Assembly (NCBI RefSeq): GCF_004000235.1
Contig: NZ_RCIO01000002.1
Span: forward strand, 761,501 to 825,500
DNA from: Mesorhizobium sp. Z1-4
GTDB lineage: Bacteria; Pseudomonadota; Alphaproteobacteria; Rhizobiales; Rhizobiaceae
Reading direction: 5' to 3'
Length of the DNA stretch: 64,000 nt
Within the stretch, counting starts at the first letter, position 1. The number at the start of each line of letters is the position of its first letter. A program made the position numbers and the translations under genes. The notes under the pieces are model-generated. The model was given only the letters and a program-made list of their open reading frames with translations. It did not search any database and was not told the DNA's origin. Below are positions 8,155 to 17,455 of the stretch, in pieces.

Positions 8155-8784
8155 TCAGCTGGCAGTCAGCCTGATTTCATCTGCTCCAGCGTGAATTCCT
8201 ACGGTCATTCCGGCTTCCTGGGCCAGAAGCAGTGTATAATAGGGCTGAACCGCATGTGCGTCGATCGGCTCTTCGGGCTTTGCGCCTGAATGCAGTTCGA
8301 GAAACTTGGGCGGAACGCGCACCATGGGACCGCCGGCAACGAGCGTGAACTTCGGCGCGGTTTCGAGATCCTCGAGCTGAACGGTGATTTTGCCGCCGCG
8401 CGGGATCGCGCCATTTGCGATCAGCAGCAGGTTGAGCAGCAACTTGACCTTGTTTTTTGGCAGCAGCGCTCGTGCGCCAATCCACTCCAGCTCCGGCTTT
8501 TCGTTGCGAATGTAGGCCGTAGCGACGTTTTGCGCGTCGCCCGTATCGATCTGCATGCCCGCCGAGCCGGCAGCGCCAAAGGCAAGGCGTGCATATTGCA
8601 GGCGCGCCGAGGCGTTCACCGCACTGGCGCGGATGAGTTGCATGGCGTCTTCGTCGGCGCCGCCTTCGTCGAGAAGCTCAAGGCCGTTGTTGATCGCACC
8701 GACCGGAGAAATGATGTCATGGCATACACGGCTACAAAGCAGCGCCGCCAGTTCCGACGCTGACAGTGAAAATTTGTCGTCCAT
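8155..8784 (-). CDS. chpT: Histidine phosphotransferase ChpT
   Basis: A 209-residue protein with the ChpT signature SRVCHDIISPVGAINNGLELL, phosphorylated His22, followed by an ATPase-like C-terminal domain that has lost nucleotide-binding motifs (NKVKLLLNLLLIANGAIPRGG). ChpT is a dimer that relays phosphate from CckA to CtrA and CpdR. ATG at 8784 gives the family-like start MDDKFSLSASELAALLCSR; an in-frame ATG at 8805 would add seven residues and cannot be excluded. It lies close to ctrA and sciP, so three parts of the CtrA circuit are within 4 kb. No cckA or cpdR is in the window. Confidence 0.93.
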   Translation of the reverse strand: MDDKFSLSASELAALLCSRVCHDIISPVGAINNGLELLDEGGADEDAMQLIRASAVNASARLQYARLAFGAAGSAGMQIDTGDAQNVATAYIRNEKPELEWIGARALLPKNKVKLLLNLLLIANGAIPRGGKITVQLEDLETAPKFTLVAGGPMVRVPPKFLELHSGAKPEEPIDAHAVQPYYTLLLAQEAGMTVGIHAGADEIRLTAS

Positions 8785-9089
8785 ACCAGATAGGCCCCCG
8801 TTCATCTGCATCATGTTGCGCCCCGGTCCGCTCCGAATCGCACGCGGTATCATAGCGCGATATGCGGTCCAGTGTCGGCTTGAACAAAAGCCTATCTGCA
8901 ACGCGTTGCAACTGCGCGATCGCGCAATAGGGCTGCCGAAGCGCAATTGCCGGAACTTCATCGCGGATTAATGGTTGAAAAAGGATTGAGACCTAAGATC
9001 GCATTCGATTCATCCGCACTTCGGACCGGCCGTGATTTGGCCTTCTGCATCCGATAGCGGCTGTTACCGCAATAACGGAGAATGGAAAG
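8785..9089. other. Divergent promoter region between chpT and eipA
   Basis: 305 bp with no convincing gene. ATGGTTGA at 8971-8978 reads TCAACCAT on the other strand, one mismatch from the CtrA half-site TTAACCAT. A GATTC (GANTC) lies at 9007-9011. CtrA regulation of eipA has been reported in Brucella, so the half-site is suggestive but weak. Confidence 0.35.
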
Positions 9090-9680
9090 ATGCTATCCGG
9101 TTTCCCCGCCTCTATCCGCACCCGTATCGTCGCGGCGGTACTCGTTTTCCTGACGGCCATGGCCGCCGGCATGGTTTCGGCACGCGCCAACGCGCAGGAC
9201 TCGTACTCCATGCAGGAGGTTGTCGATGCCGGCCACCGGTTCTTCGGGTCAACGTCCGGCGGGCTCGCGGCGGTTGTCGAAAAGGCGTTCTCGTCGTTCG
9301 GCCTGCCAAATGGTTATGTGCTGGGACAGGAGGGCTCCGGCGCGCTTGTCGGCGGGCTCACCTATGGCGAGGGCCAGCTTTACACGAAGAATGCCGGTGA
9401 TCACGTGGTGTTCTGGCAGGGTCCCTCGCTTGGCTGGGACTTCGGCGGCGAAGGCTCGCGCACGATGATGCTGGTCTACAATCTGAATTCCGTGCCCGCC
9501 ATCTACCAGCGTTTTCTCGGCGTTGCCGGTTCCGCCTATGCGGTGGCCGGGCTGGGCTTCAATGTCCTCAAGCGCGGCGACGTCCTGCTGGTTCCGATCC
9601 GTACCGGCGTCGGCGCACGGCTTGGCGTCAATGTGGGCTACCTGAAGCTGACGCAGTTCCCGACCTGGAACCCATTCTAG
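9090..9680 (+). CDS. eipA: EipA-like periplasmic envelope protein (DUF1134)
   Basis: A 196-residue exported protein: a signal peptide (RIVAAVLVFLTAMAAGMVSARANAQ, cut near residue 36) and a DUF1134 domain rich in Gly and aromatic residues (GYVLGQEGSGALVGGLTYGEG, WQGPSLGWDFGGEGSR, VGYLKLTQFPTWNPF at the C-terminus). DUF1134 proteins of Brucella (EipA) form a small periplasmic beta-barrel needed for envelope integrity and are under CtrA control. That fits this position next to the CtrA island. CGGAG precedes the ATG. The family is clear; the physiological role is transferred from Brucella. Confidence 0.85.
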   Translation: MLSGFPASIRTRIVAAVLVFLTAMAAGMVSARANAQDSYSMQEVVDAGHRFFGSTSGGLAAVVEKAFSSFGLPNGYVLGQEGSGALVGGLTYGEGQLYTKNAGDHVVFWQGPSLGWDFGGEGSRTMMLVYNLNSVPAIYQRFLGVAGSAYAVAGLGFNVLKRGDVLLVPIRTGVGARLGVNVGYLKLTQFPTWNPF

Positions 9681-9721
9681 ATCAGGCTCGCGGCGCCTGC
9701 CGCCGCGACACAGACACCGAA

Positions 9722-9756
9722 GGCGCCTGCCGCAACCCGGCGGGCGCCTTTGTTTT
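9722..9756 (+). terminator. Intrinsic terminator after eipA
   Basis: GGCGCCTGCCG (9722-9732) pairs with CGGCGGGCGCC (9738-9748) through 11 bp including one G-U, with the loop CAACC, followed by TTTGTTTT. Confidence 0.85.
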
Positions 9757-9854
9757 GTCACAGACAGGTGCAGCGATGGGTTTAACCCTAAAGAACAGTA
9801 AAGCCGAGAGGCACTGGATTCAGTGAGGCACACCGTGGCACAGTCGACCGATAT

Positions 9855-11129
9855 GTGGCGGTCATGGGGCTTTCGTCCGTGATACAGAGTATCTTGTTCT
9901 TTTCCTTGGGTTTCCTGTGCGCGGGGTTTCTTGCGCTTATGGTCGCGCCGGCCATATGGCGGCGCGCCGTTGTATTGACCCGGCGGCGCATCGAAGCCTC
10001 CGTCCCGCTTTCCCTTAACGAAATCCAGGCCGACAAGGACCGTATGCGGGCCGAGTTTGCCATGTCGACGCGCCGGCTCGAAATGAGCGTCAAATCGTTC
10101 AAGGAGAAGGCCGCCGCCCAGATCATCGAGATCAACAAGAACCGCGATGAGCTGCACCGGCTTGCCGAGGAGCGGACCGAAAAGAACGAGGCCCTTACCT
10201 CGCTGGAGGCCAATGCCGGCGAACTCCGCAACGAGTTGCGCCGTCGCGAGGAACAGCTGCAGCAGCTTTCGAACAAGCTGCTCGACGCGGAAGCCAAACT
10301 CGAGGAGCGGGCGCTCGAGCTCGACAAGATGGGCCGCATGTACGACGAGGCGACCTTTGCCTCATCGAGCCGCCAGATCGAGCTTGTGGCGCGCGAAACC
10401 GAGGTTGAAAAGCTGTCTACCGATGTTTCGGGCTTGCGGGACCAGCGTAAGGAAGCCGATCGCAAAGTGCGCGAGATGGCTGCCGAAACAAAAGCGGCGC
10501 AGGACGCCCTCAAGCTGGAAAAACGGCGAGCAGCCGACCTTGAAAGCAGGCTCGAACGTACGATTTCGACGCTGTCCGACCGGGAGGAAAAGCTCGACCG
10601 CCGCGAGAAGGAACTCGGGCGGCTTCGCGAGGAAATCAAAACCAACTCCGGATCCGAGAGCGACCTGAGCGCGGAGGTCAGCAAGGTTCAGGAGGAGAAA
10701 GTGAAGCTCGAAGGCGAAGTGGCGGAGCTGACCTTGCAGATGTCCAAGCTTCTCGAAGGCGCCAAGGGCGCAGATATCGAGAAGGCGATGGAGAAGCTGA
10801 ATGCCGACCGCGACCGCATCGAGGGCCGGCTCAAGACCCTGGTCGAGGAAAACAAGAAGCTGCGCAAGCAGGTTGAGGCGTTCGAACGCGACAAGTCGGA
10901 CGACTGGGATGAAGAGCGGCGCGAGAATGCGCTTCTGCGTGAGCAGATCAACGATCTGGCCGCTGAAGTCGTTAATCTGACCCTGGCACTGGATGGCCCC
11001 GATTCGCCCATCCGCAAGGCACTGGACGAAACGCCGTCCATCAATGGCGCGCCCAAGGCGGCCGACACGATCGTCAATCTGGCCGACCGCGTGCGCGCCT
11101 TGCAGAAGGCAGCCGCCGCGCAGCGCTGA
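9855..11129 (+). CDS. Membrane-anchored long coiled-coil protein
   Basis: A 424-residue protein with one N-terminal membrane helix (IQSILFFSLGFLCAGFLALMVAPAIW, residues about 9-34) followed by some 330 residues of heptad-rich, Glu/Lys/Arg/Leu-dominated coiled coil. The C-terminal tail (LADRVRALQKAAAAQR) is less charged. The layout suggests an inner-membrane protein with a long cytoplasmic rod, perhaps a scaffold for envelope or polar structures. I recognise no catalytic motif. GTG at 9855 and ATG at 9864 are both possible starts and neither has a strong ribosome site. GGGTTTAACCC (9778-9788), a small palindrome, lies upstream. GGCCT-AAA-AGGCC at 11133-11145 may end transcription of this and the convergent gene. 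Confidence 0.75.
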   Translation: MAVMGLSSVIQSILFFSLGFLCAGFLALMVAPAIWRRAVVLTRRRIEASVPLSLNEIQADKDRMRAEFAMSTRRLEMSVKSFKEKAAAQIIEINKNRDELHRLAEERTEKNEALTSLEANAGELRNELRRREEQLQQLSNKLLDAEAKLEERALELDKMGRMYDEATFASSSRQIELVARETEVEKLSTDVSGLRDQRKEADRKVREMAAETKAAQDALKLEKRRAADLESRLERTISTLSDREEKLDRREKELGRLREEIKTNSGSESDLSAEVSKVQEEKVKLEGEVAELTLQMSKLLEGAKGADIEKAMEKLNADRDRIEGRLKTLVEENKKLRKQVEAFERDKSDDWDEERRENALLREQINDLAAEVVNLTLALDGPDSPIRKALDETPSINGAPKAADTIVNLADRVRALQKAAAAQR

Positions 11130-11135
11130 GCGGGC

Positions 11136-11936
11136 CTAAAAGGCCGACAGCCTGTGCAGGGCAATCGCCGATGACGCGGCGACGTTGAGGCTGTCGAACT
11201 CCGATGAAATCGCGATCCTGACGCCCTCCATGCGGGCCATGAGCTCGGCCGGCAGGCCTTCGCCCTCGGTGCCGAAAAAGAGCGCGGTGCGGCCTGCAGG
11301 CGAAATCTCCGCGATGTCCAGCGCGCCGGCAGGGGTGAGTGCGAGTTGTCGAAAGCCCGCCATGTCCAGCGTTTCCTGGAGCGCGCGCCAGTCGGGCGCA
11401 ATTGTGAACGGTACCTTCAGCACGCCCCCGACGGAAACGCGGATAGCCTTGCGGTAGAGCGGGTCGCAGCATGTCGCGTCAAGCAAGACCGCGTGAGCGC
11501 CGAAGGCCGCCGCGTTGCGGAAGATGCCGCCCACATTGTCGTGGTTGGAAATACCGACAAGCACCACCACGAGTGCGTTTTCGGGCAGATCTGCCACCAG
11601 TTCGGAGACTGTCGGCGGGGTACGCCTGCGAGCCAATGCCAGTACGCCGCGGTGCATGTGGAAACCGGCAATCGCGTCCATCACCGATGACGGGGCGACA
11701 TAGACCGGGAGGTCCGCCGGTGCGCCCGCCAGAATCTCGCCAATGCCGTCCAGCCGGTTTTCCAACGCCAGAACCGACACCGGCTCGAACCTGCCGCTTT
11801 CGAACAGTACCCGCAGGACGACCTTGCCTTCGGCGATGAAGAGACCGTCTTGGCGTGCCAGGTCGCGGTCGCGAATGTTGCGGTAGCCCGCTATTCGCGG
11901 GTCGTCGGCGCTGCCGATTTGGGCGATCGATACCAT
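11136..11936 (-). CDS. TrmH/SpoU-family RNA 2'-O-methyltransferase
   Basis: A 266-residue protein with a short N-terminal substrate-binding domain (FIAEGKVVLRVLFESG) and a C-terminal knotted SPOUT domain. Motif 1 is NHDNVGGIFRNAAAFGAHAVL, read in two adjoining pieces, motif 2 is FFGTEGEGLP and motif 3 is SLNVAASSAIALHRL. These bind S-adenosylmethionine and the target RNA. The target (tRNA G18, a 23S rRNA position or another) cannot be told from sequence. It is followed after 10 bp by the downstream HugZ-like gene's end, in the same orientation, so the two may share a transcript. Confidence 0.9.
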   Translation of the reverse strand: MVSIAQIGSADDPRIAGYRNIRDRDLARQDGLFIAEGKVVLRVLFESGRFEPVSVLALENRLDGIGEILAGAPADLPVYVAPSSVMDAIAGFHMHRGVLALARRRTPPTVSELVADLPENALVVVLVGISNHDNVGGIFRNAAAFGAHAVLLDATCCDPLYRKAIRVSVGGVLKVPFTIAPDWRALQETLDMAGFRQLALTPAGALDIAEISPAGRTALFFGTEGEGLPAELMARMEGVRIAISSEFDSLNVAASSAIALHRLSAF

Positions 11937-11946
11937 GAGGTCACGG

Positions 11947-12714
11947 CTACCTGTCTGAGCCGAGCGTGGCCCGGCCCTCGGCGGTCATGCGCGCAAGAGT
12001 GGAACGCAGATCATCGGCGCCGGTCAAAGGTTCCGGAAAGAGGATGCGCAAGCTGGTGTCGTTGCCGATCAGATCGATGCCTTCGACGTCGATGCCGCTC
12101 AGCCGCCAATCGCCGCCGCCGGCTTTGCCAAAAGCACGGGCGAGGATATTCACTGCATCCGCGTGGTCGGCGTTCATGTGCTCGATTGCGGATTGTTCGA
12201 TCGCATCCAGTCCTTCATCGACACCGACGAGCAATTCGCCGGCATCCAGCATGTAAGCCTTGCCGAAACCTCCATTCAGGCTGGCGTTCAGCGGCTCCAC
12301 AAGGAAATAGCCGAAGTCGGCAAAACCCGCATAGAGCCTGGCTTTCGGGTGACGGTTTAGAAAACGCCGCTCGATACGGGCGTGGCGGCTGTCGTCCGGG
12401 CCAATCCGGCGTGCGCTGCAGGAGAGCGAGATGCGCGGATGGGCAAGGGGGTCGCCCTTGCCGGGTTCGCCGAGCAACAGCGAGCAGCGCGGGTCAGCCG
12501 CCAGCCCCGCCGTGTGTGCCGACAGAGAGGACACCAGGATGATTGACGTGCCGTCGAAATCGGTCGCGACCGCGACGCGGCTCGCAACCGGTGCTCCGCT
12601 TTCCGGGTCGAGCACCGCAATCGCGCCGAAGCGCGCCGTTCGCAACAGGCTGCGGGCGAGGGCGATCGCCTCGGCGTCGGTCGGACGCAGTACGTCCTTC
12701 TTGTCCTTGTTCAC
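11947..12714 (-). CDS. HugZ-like/pyridoxamine-phosphate-oxidase-fold protein
   Basis: A 255-residue protein with an N-terminal split-barrel flavin- or heme-binding domain (TARFGAIAVLDPESGAPVASRV, then ILVSSLSAHTAGLAADPRCSLLLG) and a C-terminal DUF2470-type domain (IEHMNADHADAVNILARAF). This combination is seen in HugZ-type heme-degrading proteins, which open heme to release iron, and in uncharacterised relatives. The start is GTG at 12714, within the 32-bp gap after the acyl-CoA racemase gene. Heme oxygenase activity is a hypothesis: no heme uptake gene is near. Confidence 0.75.
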   Translation of the reverse strand: MNKDKKDVLRPTDAEAIALARSLLRTARFGAIAVLDPESGAPVASRVAVATDFDGTSIILVSSLSAHTAGLAADPRCSLLLGEPGKGDPLAHPRISLSCSARRIGPDDSRHARIERRFLNRHPKARLYAGFADFGYFLVEPLNASLNGGFGKAYMLDAGELLVGVDEGLDAIEQSAIEHMNADHADAVNILARAFGKAGGGDWRLSGIDVEGIDLIGNDTSLRILFPEPLTGADDLRSTLARMTAEGRATLGSDR

Positions 12715-12746
12715 GCGGAATTCCGATAGCTGCTTCGCGGCGCCGA

Positions 12747-13904
12747 CTATTCTTCGATGATGCCCTGGCTGACAAGGCCGCCGATTTCGCTTTCGTCGAA
12801 CCCGAAGCCGGCCAGCGCCTCGGCGGCGCTCGTTTGCCTCGGACCCTCGACCGCCGAATGCGTGCGTCCGAAACGGGGTGCCGGACGTGGGCGAAGCATG
12901 TCGGCGCCCTTGTCCGTGTGTGTCTCGCGGGCGCGGTTGTGCGGGTGCGCAGCCGCTTCCGAGAAGGTCAGCACCGGAGCAACACACGCGTCCGTCTGTT
13001 CGAAAAGCTGCGCCCAATGGTCACGTGGACGGGTCGCGAAGCGCGCCGCGATTTCCGCGCGCATATCGTCCCAGAGCGATTGGTCATATTGTGCTTTTGC
13101 AAGCTGCGCGGGGAGCCGCAGGAGCCCGGCAAATTCGGCGAAGAACTGGGGCTCGAGACAGGCAACGGCGACATAACCGCCATCCGCGGTCTCATAGGTA
13201 TCGTAGAATGGCGCTCCGGAATCGAGCAGGTTCGATCCGCGGGTTTCGTTCCAGAACCCGGTGGCAAGAAAGCTGAAGAACGGGGCGGCCAGCATCGACG
13301 CGCCATCGACCATCGCTGCGTCAACCACCTGGCCCTTGCCGCTGCGGCTGCGTTCCAGAAGGGCGGCAAGCACTCCCGCGACAAGGAACATCGTGCCGCC
13401 GCCGAAATCGGCGACCAGATTGAGCGGCGGTGTCGGTTTGCCGTCCTTCTGGCCGATGGCATGCAGCACGCCGGTAAGCGCCAGATAGGTGAGATCGTGT
13501 CCGGCGCGGTCTGCCAGCGGACCGTCCTGGCCGAAACCGGTCATGCGGCCGTAGACCAGCGCCGGGTTGCGCAAAAGTGCAACGTCAGGCCCCAGTCCCA
13601 GCCGCTCCATCACGCCCGGCCGGAAGCCTTCGACAAGAGCGTCGGCCTTTTCGATCATGCGCAGCACAAGCTCGACCGCACGCGGGTCCTTCAGATCGAG
13701 CCTGAGGACTGCGCGGCCGTGACGGTCGAGGTCGAACTTCCCGGGTATCGTCAGGAAGGCGCGGGCCGAGGAAAGCCGCTCGATGCGGACAACCTCGGCA
13801 CCCATCTCGGCGAGCATCAGTCCGGCAAGGGGCACCGGCCCGAGCCCGGCCATTTCAAGAATGCGAAACCCGGCAAGCGGGCCGCTTTTCGCTCCTGCCG
13901 CCAC
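12747..13904 (-). CDS. Alpha-methylacyl-CoA racemase-like CoA-transferase family III protein
   Basis: A family III CoA-transferase (CaiB/BaiF fold) of about 385 residues. It resembles alpha-methylacyl-CoA racemases: GHDLTYLALTG carries the His and NLVADFGGG the Asp that serve as acid/base in the mycobacterial racemase, and the length fits. It would epimerise 2-methylacyl-CoA thioesters in branched-chain or sterol side-chain breakdown. The start is uncertain. I chose GTG at 13904, 14 bp after the SDR stop and just before SGPLAGFRILEMAG; an ATG at 13997 would overlap the SDR gene by 79 bp. It forms a pair with the upstream SDR. Confidence 0.82.
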   Translation of the reverse strand: MAAGAKSGPLAGFRILEMAGLGPVPLAGLMLAEMGAEVVRIERLSSARAFLTIPGKFDLDRHGRAVLRLDLKDPRAVELVLRMIEKADALVEGFRPGVMERLGLGPDVALLRNPALVYGRMTGFGQDGPLADRAGHDLTYLALTGVLHAIGQKDGKPTPPLNLVADFGGGTMFLVAGVLAALLERSRSGKGQVVDAAMVDGASMLAAPFFSFLATGFWNETRGSNLLDSGAPFYDTYETADGGYVAVACLEPQFFAEFAGLLRLPAQLAKAQYDQSLWDDMRAEIAARFATRPRDHWAQLFEQTDACVAPVLTFSEAAAHPHNRARETHTDKGADMLRPRPAPRFGRTHSAVEGPRQTSAAEALAGFGFDESEIGGLVSQGIIEE

Positions 13905-13918
13905 CCTTTTGGCCGCTT

Positions 13919-14680
13919 TTAGCGCGGTGCCATGCGGATGGCGCCGTCCAGCCTGATTGTCTCGCCGTTGAGCATCTGGTTTTCGACAATGTGGCAAGCC
14001 AGGGCGCCGTATTCGGCGGGCTCGCCGAGGCGTGGCGGGAAGGGCACCTGCTGACCGAGGGAATCCTGCGCGTCCTGCGGCAGGCCGGCCAGCATCGGGG
14101 TGCGGAAAATGCCCGGCGCAATGGTGCAGACGCGAATGCCGGCGCGGGCTAGGTCACGTGCCACGGGCAGCGTCATGCCGACCACGCCGCCCTTGGAGGA
14201 CGAATATGCCGCCTGGCCGATCTGGCCGTCATAAGCCGCCACGGATGCGGTGTTGACGATCACGCCGCGTTCGCCGCCATCAAGGGGCTCCTGCGTTTCG
14301 GCCCGAACGGCAAACAGGCGGATCATATTGAATGTGCCGATCAGATTGACCTCGATGACCTTGCGGTAGAGGTCGAGAGGATGGGCTCCTTCCTTGCCGG
14401 TTGTTTTCATGGCGATGCCAATGCCGGCGCAATTGACCAGGATGCGCGGAGCGCCAAGCCTGGCAGCCACCTCTTCGAAAGCCGCTTCGCCGGCCTCGGC
14501 GTTCGAAACGTCGCACTTGATGGCGATGCCGCCGATGTCTGCCGCTACCGCTTCCGCGTTCTTTATGCCGACATCGAGCAGGGCGACTTGCGCACCTTTG
14601 GCCGCGAGCGCCCGCGCCGTCGCTTCGCCAAGCCCCGAACCGCCGCCGGTGACCACTGCAACCTGACCGGATGGATTCAT
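13919..14680 (-). CDS. SDR 3-hydroxyacyl-CoA dehydrogenase (HSD17B10-like)
   Basis: A 253-residue short-chain dehydrogenase. It has the NAD-binding TGGGSGLG at residues 11-18, NCAGI, the Ser in [10 protein letters not shown] and the catalytic Tyr-Lys in AAYSSSKGG. The insertion [25 protein letters not shown] and the ending [18 protein letters not shown] are typical of type II 3-hydroxyacyl-CoA or 3-hydroxy-2-methylbutyryl-CoA dehydrogenases. With the following racemase it suggests breakdown of methyl-branched acyl-CoAs such as those from isoleucine. GGAGGAG-like purines precede the ATG. Confidence 0.88.
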   Translation of the reverse strand: MNPSGQVAVVTGGGSGLGEATARALAAKGAQVALLDVGIKNAEAVAADIGGIAIKCDVSNAEAGEAAFEEVAARLGAPRILVNCAGIGIAMKTTGKEGAHPLDLYRKVIEVNLIGTFNMIRLFAVRAETQEPLDGGERGVIVNTASVAAYDGQIGQAAYSSSKGGVVGMTLPVARDLARAGIRVCTIAPGIFRTPMLAGLPQDAQDSLGQQVPFPPRLGEPAEYGALACHIVENQMLNGETIRLDGAIRMAPR

Positions 14681-14804
14681 CCACTCCTCCTGAATGTTAT
14701 GAAGTAAAACAAATTTCGCACATCGTACCGGCAGCCCGGTGCACGGCGCAAGCCGCGTGGCGCGCCGGGATCGAGAATTCGCACAGCCGGGATGGGGCGG
14801 AAGG

Positions 14805-17261
14805 TTAGGCGCTGGCCTGCCGCTTCTCGCCGGAACTGATCCATTCGATAAGCTTGGATGCCAGCCTGTCTGGCGAAACGGGCTTGGTCAGGTAATCGTC
14901 CATGCCTGCTTCGATGCAACGCTCCCGGTCGCCCTTCAACGCGTGCGCGGTGATGCCGATGATCGGCGTACGCGACAGGCCCTGTTCGGCTTCCGTGGCG
15001 CGGATGGCCTGTGTTGCCTCCAGGCCGTTCATACCGGGCATGGAAACATCCATGAGGACAAGGCGCGGGCGACGGCGTTTCCAGGTTTCTACGGCGCGGT
15101 TGCCGTCATCCACGATACGGAACTGATAGTCGAGCGGGCGCAGGATCTGGTCGAAAACAAGCTGATTTACCTCATTGTCCTCGGCAACCAGAATATCCAG
15201 CGAGTTGGAGTCTGACGCAGCCGTAACGGTAGCGGCCGGCATTGCTTCCGATGCCACGGGCCTGACCTGCGGTGCGGCTTCAGCGGCTTTGCCGGCGGCC
15301 GGTTCGATCTCGGGTGCGCTGCCATGTCCGGACCGGGCCGCAGACAAACGGTCCTTGATCGCGGCATGCAGAGCGGACGAACGCGCGGGCTTGGTCAGGA
15401 TTGCCGATGCGCCGGCGGCCTTCAGCTCACGAAAAGCGAGACCGTGGTCGACCGAGGTCAACAGGATGACGGGAAGATCGCGGGTCGCGGTGCGGCCGCG
15501 CAATGCGGTCAGCACCTCGGCTCCGTTCATGTCCGGCATCTGATAATCCAGGACCATCAGGTCCACGCCTGCGCCCATCTCGGCGGCATGATCGAGGAAG
15601 TCGAGGGCAAGCCTGCCTCTCTCGACGGCGCAACAGTCGTAGCCCCAGTTGCGCAGCGTTTCCATGAAGATCTCGCAGTTGATAGGGCTGTCGTCGACGA
15701 TGAGGATACGTGCTCCGGTATGGTCGCTCTCGGCCGCCGGCACATCCTGCTGCGCTTCGTGTTCCATGAGAGGTACCTCGAACCAGAAGGTGGACCCGAC
15801 ACCGACTTCGCTGGCGGCGCCGAATTTTCCGTCCATGAGGGTGACGAGCCGTGAAGCGATCGCGAGCCCCAGGCCGGTTCCCTCGTGGCGTCGGGTCGAC
15901 GACGAGTCGACCTGGCTGAACTTGTCAAAGACACCGCTGAGTTTGTCTTCCGGGATGCCGATGCCGGTGTCGGTGACGGCAAAACGGATGCCGGATGGCG
16001 ATTGTGACAACTCGATCAGTACATGACCTTGCTCGGTGAACTTGACCGCGTTGCCGACGAGATTGGTGAGGATCTGGCGCAGCCTGCCGACATCGCCCAT
16101 CACCCAATGGGGCAATTCTGGGTCGACGCGGACAATAAGCTCCAGGTCCTTTTCCGATGCGCGTGAAGAAACTAGCGTCGCAACGTCTTCGACGGCTTCG
16201 CGCAGATCGAAGGGGGCAGGATCGAACTCGATGTGGCCCGCGTCGATCTTGGAGAAGTCCAGGATATCGTTGATGATGGTCAGCAACGCCGCGCCGGACT
16301 TGACGATGACATCGGTGAAGGTGCGCTGGCGCTGGTCGAGGTCGGTTTGGGCCAGCAGCTCAGCCATCCCCATGACGCCGTTCATGGGCGTTCTGATTTC
16401 ATGGCTCATATTGGCCAGGAACTCCGATTTGGCCTTTTCGGACGATTTGGCGTCATCGAGGGCAGCCCGCAGCTTGTCGAGCGCTTTGCCGACCGAGCGT
16501 TCCATGGGGATGAAAAAGACAAAGAGTATCAAGGCGGCAAAGAGCAGGAAGAACGCGCCGGCTGCGTTGATCGCTATCTTGGTCCGGTCTGCGAGAACGC
16601 TGTTCAGGTCGCGTAGAATGTCTGCTTGCTGCCTGAGCGACAGCTTGACGGCGAGGCTGATATAGCCTTCCAGATACTTGCCCGCCGCGACTGGATTTAT
16701 GGCCGCGTCAAGTGCCGCCTCGTCGACCTGTTTTCGCCAGTGATCGATGAGTTCGGGCGGCGTCATGCGGCCATAGGGCGTAAAGATGAGCAGCTGCGCT
16801 TTCAATCCGTCCTCGGCCCGCAGCCATACGCGGGCCATCCTGGTGTGGAGGTCGCTCAGCCGCTCCGACTGAACTTTGAGCGCCCTTGTCGCGGTTTCCG
16901 AAACACGCCTGTCGAAATCCGCGAGCTGGATGGAGCTCTGCGTGAGGTAGTCGCTGAGATCGTCCGCTTCGGCGATCAGCACTGCCATGGATGTGGCGTT
17001 GGAAAAGTATGAGTTGCCCTTGTGTCCGCCGGTCACGGCGACGCCGCAGACAGCGACAAAGGTCAACGTGACAAAAACGTTGCGCGTGCGGAGCCCGCCA
17101 ACCGCATTCGCAATGGTCTCAGCGGTGTCGGTATCGTCCGGCGCAGCGGTCTGGGCCTTCTTGCGCTTCATGAATCCCAGAAAAGCGCGCAACGCACCGG
17201 AAGCATCCCGCTCGTCTTTACGTTCCTGTCCGCGCCGTATGCTGCGGAAAAATCGTGCCAT
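14805..17261 (-). CDS. Hybrid sensor histidine kinase with two receiver domains
   Basis: An 818-residue membrane kinase. Two membrane helices (about residues 58-78 and 225-248) flank a roughly 145-residue helical periplasmic sensor. There follow the HisKA domain with His287 ([13 protein letters not shown]), the HATPase domain ([25 protein letters not shown]), and two receivers (about 513-632 with [14 protein letters not shown], and 686-810 with [13 protein letters not shown]). Both receivers keep the Asp and Lys needed for phosphorylation. No Hpt domain is fused, so a separate phosphotransferase must serve as outlet. ATG at 17261 is preferred to a TTG ten codons upstream. No cognate regulator is adjacent and the signal is unknown. 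Confidence 0.9.
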   Translation of the reverse strand: MARFFRSIRRGQERKDERDASGALRAFLGFMKRKKAQTAAPDDTDTAETIANAVGGLRTRNVFVTLTFVAVCGVAVTGGHKGNSYFSNATSMAVLIAEADDLSDYLTQSSIQLADFDRRVSETATRALKVQSERLSDLHTRMARVWLRAEDGLKAQLLIFTPYGRMTPPELIDHWRKQVDEAALDAAINPVAAGKYLEGYISLAVKLSLRQQADILRDLNSVLADRTKIAINAAGAFFLLFAALILFVFFIPMERSVGKALDKLRAALDDAKSSEKAKSEFLANMSHEIRTPMNGVMGMAELLAQTDLDQRQRTFTDVIVKSGAALLTIINDILDFSKIDAGHIEFDPAPFDLREAVEDVATLVSSRASEKDLELIVRVDPELPHWVMGDVGRLRQILTNLVGNAVKFTEQGHVLIELSQSPSGIRFAVTDTGIGIPEDKLSGVFDKFSQVDSSSTRRHEGTGLGLAIASRLVTLMDGKFGAASEVGVGSTFWFEVPLMEHEAQQDVPAAESDHTGARILIVDDSPINCEIFMETLRNWGYDCCAVERGRLALDFLDHAAEMGAGVDLMVLDYQMPDMNGAEVLTALRGRTATRDLPVILLTSVDHGLAFRELKAAGASAILTKPARSSALHAAIKDRLSAARSGHGSAPEIEPAAGKAAEAAPQVRPVASEAMPAATVTAASDSNSLDILVAEDNEVNQLVFDQILRPLDYQFRIVDDGNRAVETWKRRRPRLVLMDVSMPGMNGLEATQAIRATEAEQGLSRTPIIGITAHALKGDRERCIEAGMDDYLTKPVSPDRLASKLIEWISSGEKRQASA

Positions 17262-17455
17262 AAGACGGCCCCCGGCCAATCGAGGCGTCAATATCGCGGT
17301 ACAGGGTGAACTTTGAGTAAAAGTTGTACTTCAATTGGCCGGCAAAGTCGCAAATACGCGAAAGTCGGGATTTCTTGTGCCGGTCGACGCAAAAATGCCT
17401 AGATGAATGCGTCATCGGCAATATTAATAACTGCCGGGGGAGGCCGGCGGACAGA

